Assembly (NCBI GenBank): GCA_023052935.1
Contig: CM041295.1
Location: forward strand, 104,704,711-104,768,710
Direction: 5' to 3'
DNA from: Piezodorus guildinii
Lineage: Eukaryota > Arthropoda > Insecta > Hemiptera > Pentatomidae
Length of the DNA: 64,000 nucleotides
Below, one piece after another: positions 57,181 to 64,000 of the stretch (positions are counted from its first letter, which is position 1; every line of letters begins with the position of its first letter). Both the position numbers and the translations under genes were made by a program. Under the pieces are notes generated by a model, which saw nothing but the letters and a program-made list of their open reading frames with translations, did no database searches and had not been told where the DNA came from.

Positions 57181-57395
57181 AACATTCATCTACATGACTA
57201 CGATAAGGTCAATCTGGACATCTGAATTTAATTTTGGCACTCTACTAAACTACCCTATTTCTCTCTTATCCAATCCTTACAATCCATAATCCTTCTTTAA
57301 ATCCTCCAATTCTCCTTAATTTGCCACGAAAAAATTCATCCATAATGAACTCTATGTTTTATATGCTGCTGATTCGGCCCGAGTATTATTCCAAG
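57181..57395 (+). pseudogene. Jockey-family ORF2 fragment, plus strand
   Basis: 'aacattcatctacatgacta', 'tccaatccttacaatccata' and 'ctgctgattcggcccgagta' match the post-RT region in the opposite orientation to the adjacent fragment. Confidence 0.65.
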
Positions 57396-57998
57396 TCAAT
57401 AATTCTAAACATCCTCCATCCATTCACAGTATCCTTCAATTTAAATCCTCAATTCACTTACTTGAAACTAGATCACGTCACTGTGACCTTTACATTCCTA
57501 CTTATAGAACCACATATTTTGATAATTCCTTATATATCCGCTCTGCATCTCTCTGGAATTCCCTATCTAATCATATTCGCCATGCCTCTTCCCTTCCCTC
57601 GTTCAAATCCCATCTTTTCCAACACCTTCTAGGATCCAAAAGGGACGCGCACTAATTGTAAAATTGTTAATCCACTATCCTAATTTCAACGTAGGATAGA
57701 TTTTTTTTATTTTATCAAAATCCTAGAGTTATGGATTAATTCATATATTTTATTTACTTGGACATTGTTCAGCTATATAATTTTTTTTTTCATTTGTTTA
57801 TATTATATATATTTTGTATACATCTATATAAATAGGTTTTTTATTTTTATTATATTTATTTTTTTGAACATTAGTAAATAAAAATTTATTTTATTGGTCT
57901 CTCGGCCAGACATGTATTTATTAAAGTGTATATTTACTGTACGGCATTGTTATCCTTAAGGGACATGGTCCCAGAATAAAGTTATTTTTATTAGTATT
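57396..57998 (+). pseudogene. Non-LTR RT C-terminus with 3' UTR (family F-like tail)
   Basis: The frame has 'LETRSRHCDLYIPTYRTT', 'SASLWNSLSNHIRHASSLPS' and 'FKSHLFQHLLGSKRDAH' with a stop at about 57653, then an AT-rich UTR ending 'ttaagggacatggtcccaga' and 'ataaagttatttttatt'. The coding tail resembles 23380-23720. Confidence 0.65.
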
Positions 57999-57999
57999 A

Positions 58000-58780
58000 T
58001 ATTTCACGTAAAGGTAAGTTAAAGTAATAATTTTTTAAAACAATTTCTTGGTTAGGAATGGGTACTTGCAGCCCAAAAATCGATTTCGACATAAAGACTA
58101 GACAATTGATAATTTTAAGTAGGCAAAGGTTTCCGCTTAAGAGTTAAATCGGTTTTACTCCGTATTTAGCTATGTATAGAGCAAACTTTCCTGAAAACTA
58201 ATTATCGATATATGAACATATCGAAATACCAATAGGGGTTGAAGCTATATGGGGTATAATCATTTGCAAGTTCTAAGCAGGCTGTCAGCATATGAAGCTA
58301 TTAGCTGGAATTAGGTTCCTATGTTATATGTATAATAGATTCCGCTTTGCTTGCACCTCCAGGGCTCTCTTGTCACTACCTAGTTTAGGAAGGGACTCGA
58401 ATATTAACAAGGGAAGGATACTGCTTCGAGATCATATGTACGATGTTATAGTTCCGAATTGCGATGCTCTTTTCCAAAACGTACTTCATCCATATTAGAA
58501 AATTTAACAAGACACGCAAAACCTTAAATTGATTTGTCATTACACCAATTTATTCTAACCTTTTTGCATTAAAATCAAACTTATAGAAGGATAATATTTA
58601 ATCCTTCAAATATAATTTGGATCCAACCCAAGCGTCTCTTTTATTGTGTACAGCAATCGGGCAATAGCTCTGAAGCTGACCGCACTTTAGCTACCCTACC
58701 AGTCATTCTTATTTCCCGTTTTACCGGAGCGGGTTTTCGAACTAGTCACTTCCTAGTAACAATTATCTTACTTTTAGCTC
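58000..58780. other. Unique non-coding DNA
   Basis: 'cacgtaaaggtaagttaaag' at 58013-58032 may be a repeat A 3' end. Otherwise nothing recognised. Confidence 0.4.
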
Positions 58781-58782
58781 GT

Positions 58783-59490
58783 TGGGTCGTAAATGACCCG
58801 ACCTTACTCAGTATGTTCCAAATTTCTATCGATCACAGTTGTAAACTTCTTGAATTATTAGTTAAACTATTTTTAGTTGAATCTTAAATCCATTTTAAAC
58901 GCTTTGTTGTTATTTATTCGAACTACTATGGTGAGTAAAACTTTATTTTTTTCAACACCAGAAGAGGCATAAAAAGAACGCGACGTCGGCAAAAGGAATC
59001 CGACTTTTTTATCTGATGAGTCAAATTCTGAATCAAAGATTGCGTTCTAAGAAATGATGATAACCGGGAAAATAGTTGTTATTCAGTGGAAAGTGGCAGT
59101 GTTATGATTTACAACCCAATTACAAATGCGGAGCTTTAGCTTTTCACAAGTTTTGTCTGTTATTTTACATATTGCTTTAACTACTTTAATGACTTTTGGT
59201 TAATATAATAACTTAAATGATTTTTTATTTACCCTTAATAGTTTGTTTTATTCCTTAGCCGTTACACATTATTTGTCCCTAAGCATTGTAATTAGTTTAT
59301 CAACAGTTATATGATTCCAAATCTTTATTTTCTGTTATTAATCTATTTTTTTGGTTGATTATATTAAATAATATACAACATTATTCTTTTATTATTATTA
59401 CACTATAAATTAACAGTAGAAAAAAGTTTAAACCTATTTCTAAAACTAGCGGGTCTGATCTGATCCCACCTTACCATGTACGAGTCAGAA
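58783..59490. mobile_element. Possible piggyBac-like non-autonomous element
   Basis: A palindromic 'gggtcgtaaatgacccgacc' with 'ttactcag' after it at 58784, and 'gggtctgatctgatcccacc' followed by 'ttaccatg' at about 59450, bound a stretch starting with a short broken frame ('VSKTLFF', 'DVGKRNPTFLSDESNSE'). The end motif and acidic N-terminus are reminiscent of piggyBac-like elements. Weak evidence. Confidence 0.3.
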
Positions 59491-59689
59491 ATTCACCTTA
59501 CCCACGGAGGTTTAAGTACGAAATAGAAATTTTAGAAAGTTCTTCGTACCTTTTTGAAAAGAAAAATTATAAAAAAACGCGTTATTAAATGGATTATGTG
59601 ATTTTTATTTTGGAATCAGGTAACTAATTTCTATTAAATTATATTATTATAATACAAATATGTCAAAATTAAAAAAAAAAGCTGTACAT

Positions 59690-59815
59690 ACAATCCATGA
59701 AGGGTCTATCGGGCCTACGGCCGTGTAAGAAGGTGATTAGGTTTACATCATGCTCAGCCTCCAGATTTTTTGCTCCGATTTTGGGTGCTTGCTTTATTAT
59801 TACCATAGAAGAGCC
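59690..59815 (-). mobile_element. SINE A fragment, minus orientation
   Basis: 'ccatgaagggtctatcgggc', 'ctacggccgtgtaagaaggt' and 'tcatgctcagcctcca' match the SINE A body; no tRNA head. Confidence 0.6.
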
Positions 59816-59819
59816 ACTT

Positions 59820-60690
59820 TATTATTGATTTTAAATATTTTTACAATTTTATTAAAAACTGCTCTGACGATTTTTATTAAACTTATTAGATCGAATTGTA
59901 CTACAACGCCTACTGATTCTAAAATTGAGTTTACTCCACTAGGCTTCTACTTTATCCATGTCACTCTCTTGTCAAAAGATCAATTTAATATAACAAATGT
60001 CCGTTGGGGCCTATTCGAAACGTATCAATTCTCTCTATCGAATACATTTGCATCCAAGAATTCGTGATATTTAATGGCTTTGGCATGGCTTAACAGAATT
60101 AAACCACAAAATCTTTTAAGACGAAGGACTTTAGTGACATATAATCTGAAGTAAGTTAAATTAATAAAAGCTGAAGACCTAATATGTTACGATTTGGTGG
60201 CTCTGGACATTGATAAATGAAAGTTTAGGAAGGTCAGGATTACGATTGGAATCGGACAGCCAGTATGTGGGAGGTTGTTGCTATGATGAGTTCACTGCCT
60301 GCCCACCGCAATCTGAGGTCTGCCTCGTCCACTCCTCGTCCTTTGCATTAGATAATTAATATAACTTTAGACTTTCCTGTTATATCGCCGCTTGGAGTAG
60401 TTGGTTGAAGTGGTTTCGAACTCGATACTTGATACAGGTGCAGGCTGTATTCGTTAAGAGTAAAAATACAAGATTCTCTCGTATGAATATAAAGTCGAGT
60501 TAGCAGAGATCACTGTTAGATTGTGACCGTTGCAAAAAAGGTCGTTCATCGCAGATCGAGATCTTTTTGTCACGAGATGGATTAGTAGAACTATTAAATA
60601 TACACAATATTACGTTGAAAAAGATCGAGGGCGAGATATAGTGATAATATTATAAAACATGTTGTAACTAGATTTAATATGCACTTTAAA
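59820..60690. other. Unique non-coding DNA
   Basis: A weak repeat A resemblance at about 59835-59895 ('tttttacaattttattaaaa', 'actgctctgacgattttta'). No gene was seen. Confidence 0.4.
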
Positions 60691-60694
60691 TAAA

Positions 60695-60770
60695 TTGAAG
60701 TGTATATTTACTGTACGACATTGTTATTCTTAAGGGACTTAGTCCCAGAATAATGTTATTTTATTATTAT
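60695..60770 (+). mobile_element. Non-LTR 3' end fragment, family F
   Basis: 'acgacattgttattcttaag' then 'ggacttagtcccagaataat' and an ATT-rich tail match the end at 57940-57998. Confidence 0.6.
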
Positions 60771-60859
60771 ATATTATTTATTAATATTATTATTATTAGA
60801 TATTAGGAGCAATCGCGCACAAATAAGTATTATGTTTACACTTGTTGCCTTAATGTGAT

Positions 60860-61910
60860 TTTATTTATTTATTTAAAGAAATTTACTACTGTATTGATTC
60901 AATACAACAGGCAAACGAGATCAATTTATGGTGAAAACACGTAATAGTCCTGTGAAGAAACTACCCATTGATAAAACTCCAATGTCTAATTTATCGTAGG
61001 AGGCAGTTGCCCATCTTGTTTTAAGTCGCTTCGGTGGATTCTCAGGAATATAGAGTGTGAGTGGGTAGGGAATTTAGAATGATTTGAAGTATATCTAAAT
61101 AGGGGGTTCAACTAGAGGGGTTTTTAGGTCTCTATAGATCATTCTATTTGTAACAAAGTGAATTTATTGATTCATTGAGGACTTTTCGAAGGCTTTTGGA
61201 TTTTAAGGATAGGTTGCGAGAGATATTCAGTGGTTTATTGGCCCCTATTGTCCAATGCCTTAAGTCCAAATAGGATGGTAATATAAATGAGTTTTTAGTA
61301 GTAATAAAAAATGTTGAGCGTTTGTCGAGTAGGATTTGTAGTAATCGGTATTTACGATTACTTTCTTGTCGTTTCAGTTTAGTATGAGGATTCCATGTTA
61401 GGCCTTTGTCAAGATGGAGTTCTAATTACCGCATCTGTTCAACAGGAGTAAGTGTTAATCGAATAAATGTTAAACGATACCGTGGGACACGAGGTCATAG
61501 GTTTACGGCGTGGAGTAAAGATAATTTGATGGGATTTATTTTAATTCTTCTGTTTTGACACCATACTTCAATGGCTGATGGATCATTCCATAGAGTTTGG
61601 GATGCAGCAATAGGATCTTAATTTTAAGATAATACACATATGTCATCGGCGTAGGTAGCGAGGATATGCTTGATCCATAGGCGATGGGAATATCAGCTGT
61701 ATACACCGTGTAGAGGATCGGGCCCTGGATTACTAACTTGAGGAACACTGGGTGAACTCGGATGGTTTAACTTGGAAGGTTATATCAGTGAGGTGGAAAT
61801 CCTTTCCTACTTTACTGATATAACCTTCCATAGGAGATACGCCAGAGAGAGGAATTGGTGAAGTTTGTGAAGCAGTTCTGGATGCCAAACTCTGTCAAAG
61901 CGATCTTTTC
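60860..61910 (-). pseudogene. Jockey-family ORF2 3' half, decayed
   Basis: Running from the 3' UTR ('agaaactacccattgataaa') back through the C-terminus and RT, it includes 'gtcatcggcgtaggtag' (minus-strand YADD region), 'tcgggccctggattac' (the GxxLGP region) and 'gatgccaaactctgtcaaag' (the AFDRVWHP region). Frameshifts are many. A local 17-bp perfect inverted repeat (61773-61789 and 61814-61830) has been created inside it. Confidence 0.8.
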
Positions 61911-61919
61911 AGTTAAAAA

Positions 61920-63590
61920 TTAAGTCATCAAGTGAAAAATCGTACCGAATACTTTTGAATTCGTAGTACTCTCACCTTAAAATACAGGAGTCAGATCTAA
62001 TTATTTATAATGCCTTACCAAGAGAAGAGTCGAAAAAAAGACCAAGATGAACAGGATCCGCAGTATAAACACCTCAAAAGAACTGCTAAGATGGCGTAGG
62101 GCGGTCAACGTAGTAGGAAGAAGACATAGAGAACGATCTTGAACTAACTGGAAGCAAGACCTGGAATTGAAAAGAAATCTGCTGGAAAAGGAGAGTGGCT
62201 CCACAGAGGAAATTCTAGCAGTGCACAACAGATCGAAACACGATGTTTTTCATTAATCATATGACTAGATTACATTATTCGAAGCGTGCCAATTAGATAT
62301 AGCGTTATAATAAAGTACAAAATAATCATAAAACCTGATATGCAAACACATTTCTATATTGCAGCTTTTCTTTCTGCACTTAGGGGTAACATGTATATGA
62401 TTGTATTGTTTATCAATGGCCGGTGTTGCTAGGGTAAAAGATTTTTTCCGAAGTGGGAGGGGGCAGACTGCTGACTAACAGGTCCGGGTTGGCAAGGTTC
62501 CATCAGCAATTTGTAGCCAGCCCCCCCCCTCTCCACTCCCCATCGCAATCCAGTGTTAAATAAATATTAAACCGAGACCACTCTTCCAAAGCCATGAATC
62601 CAGAGGAATGGAATAGAATGGAATTACTTTGAGCATATTAGGATGGGCATAAGTTATCCTTTATGTCGGTGGAGGCATTTCTCTTCTTAACGCCACTCCT
62701 CTCGTACAATTAACCCCCCCCCTTCCCCCTCGGTCCATTATTTCTCATTCCATAAAGGATGGAAGTCGTTTAGTGTCACTATCTTGTCCCGGCTCTAAAT
62801 GACTCGTAACATCACCCCGCTAGGAGATGGATCACTCACAATATAGCCCCTAGTTTTAAATTCTGTTAAATTTAAACGGAAATATCATGACAGATCTCCA
62901 GTCATTTGTTGATTCTTGTTGACAACTTAATTCATTTTTTTAAACATTTATTGATATATTTATTTTTTGTATTAAAAGTTTTTTCTTCTGATTTTCCAAA
63001 ATTCACCGATTTCGGAAGTTGACTAACGCTCTAATCTCTCCCTCTGTACACGATTACAATAAAGCCTACTTGCACTAACATTGTTGCGATTTGGTGTTCC
63101 GCTAAACCATGAAATTCTGCTCGTTTTCAATGATTACAATATAAAAACATATATCCGAACAAGGTACCACCCCATTCATGACTAACTGTATTACCACTCT
63201 AATACCCTAGTTTAAATTCTGATTTATCTGAAAATAAGATAGTCATGAGACCTTCTGATTCATAATTTGTATTGCTAAGTATTGCCCTTTCTTCTTTTTT
63301 CATTTACTTGTCTTGAAGCATTGCGATCCGGTAATATTTCGATTTCGAGTTTTTAAAGGAACGTGTATTACCTAAAAAGGTCTCTGCGTACATATATTGA
63401 GTCCAACTAAAAAACGAAAATCACATGAAATGTTGATATGCCTGGGATATTAGAGAATTCTTTGCACATATTCGACTTATATGTAATACTGCGTAATACC
63501 AATATAAATATAGGAAGAAAAATAAATAAATAATAAATAATAATAATAAATCAAAAAGAAGAAATATTTTAGAGTATTATTATTGATGAA
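61920..63590. other. Unique non-coding DNA with C-rich stretches
   Basis: C runs lie at about 62521-62530 and 62716-62733. 62010-62230 (+) faintly resembles an RT C-terminal tail, and 63300-63400 faintly resembles repeat A in minus orientation. I cannot support either firmly. Confidence 0.4.
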
Positions 63591-63596
63591 TGGGAG

Positions 63597-63865
63597 GGGT
63601 TTGTTCAAGTGGGTAGAGCATTAGGCTACTTTTCTTCGGGTCTCCAATCACTGCTGAGGCAGAATTATTTGTTTACTTTTTTAGTTGAGGAGCGACCCTG
63701 GGGTATAGATACCCTCCTTGGGCTCACTCAGTCTCTATAAAGTGGGTGCCACAAATTGGGATAAACCTAGCGGCGTTATAATTGAGTTCTAATCCCACCC
63801 TTCCACGCCCGTTATCCGTGAAGCGGTTCGAATCCCTATACGCACTGCGTCTAAGACCTTTTATA
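63597..63865 (+). mobile_element. SINE A, plus orientation, tRNA-like head
   Basis: The head 'gtgggtagagcattaggcta' and 'cttcgggtctccaatcactg' is followed by the body 'gagcgaccctggggtataga', 'gggctcactcagtctctata' and 'aagtgggtgcc'. It matches the copies at 35805 and 54138, with a worn B box. Confidence 0.7.
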
Positions 63866-63879
63866 GGTTGTAGATCTAC

Positions 63880-64000
63880 AGGTGTTTTTTTTCTATTATT
63901 ATCGATGAATAATATACCTTTGGGAAGCTAAAAATTTTAGAAATATTGTTGTCTGACACACGAGTTCAGTGAAGGTAATGGAGACTGACACCTTAGTGTT
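63880..64000 (-). repeat. Repeat A fragment, minus orientation, cut by the window edge
   Basis: 'gaataatatacctttgggaa' and 'gctaaaaattttagaaatat' match the inner part of repeat A as seen in A7 at about 24430-24470. Confidence 0.5.

Noticed and set aside
1..64000. CRISPR array, bacterial operon or integrated viral genome
   Set aside because: No regularly spaced direct repeats, no clustered bacterial-type genes, and no viral capsid, envelope or polymerase sequence that I could recognise. All RT sequences are of the non-LTR type.

Overview
This looks like arthropod (most likely insect) nuclear DNA: strongly AT-rich, full of microsatellites and homopolymers, and packed with non-LTR retrotransposons, mariners, tRNA-derived SINEs and other repeats. 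I see no bacterial operon, rRNA cluster, CRISPR array or intact tRNA gene. The only host coding sequence I can support is one 209-bp exon at 28791-28999 (+). It encodes the second half of an immunoglobulin V-type domain that strongly resembles the Sidestep (side) family of neuronal cell-surface proteins. Most of the window is therefore probably intron on both sides of that exon, or intron plus intergenic DNA.

Layout. 1-2600 is featureless AT-rich DNA. 2634-7321 holds a head-to-tail tandem of an ~890-bp repeat (here 'repeat A', with rolling-circle/HINE-like features), two mariner remnants, a Jockey-family fragment and a segment carrying a tRNA-Lys-complementary stretch next to a possible LTR. 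11521-11745 is the 3' end of another non-LTR element. 13370-18476 (-) is the centrepiece: an apparently full-length Jockey-clade retrotransposon flanked by an 11-bp target-site duplication. It has a zinc-knuckle ORF1 and an endonuclease-reverse transcriptase ORF2 overlapping by ATGA, each spoiled by one small frameshift. 20-28 kb holds more Jockey scraps, a SINE, a full inverted-orientation repeat A and long AT tracts. 28.5-29 kb holds the exon with a retrotransposon tail just upstream. 30-40 kb is mostly decayed repeat A copies with nested insertions. 41308-42868 (-) is a 5'-truncated non-LTR element with an open reverse transcriptase. 44.9-46.1 kb holds a degenerate reverse transcriptase between direct repeats. 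48.6-50.4 kb is a repeat A copy split by a SINE and by a retrotransposon tail containing an 83-bp-arm hairpin with Penelope/hammerhead-like motifs. 52.2-57.9 kb holds L2/CR1-like tails, an internally deleted mariner with perfect 29-bp inverted repeats nested in repeat A, and two SINE families. 60.9-61.9 kb is another Jockey fragment and 63.6 kb another SINE.

The mobile genes do not form a pathway with the host exon. The nesting order gives relative ages: repeat A is old and often serves as landing site, SINEs, mariners and non-LTR tails are younger, and the 5.1-kb Jockey element is probably among the youngest. Species, exact clade names and copy numbers cannot be fixed without database searches.
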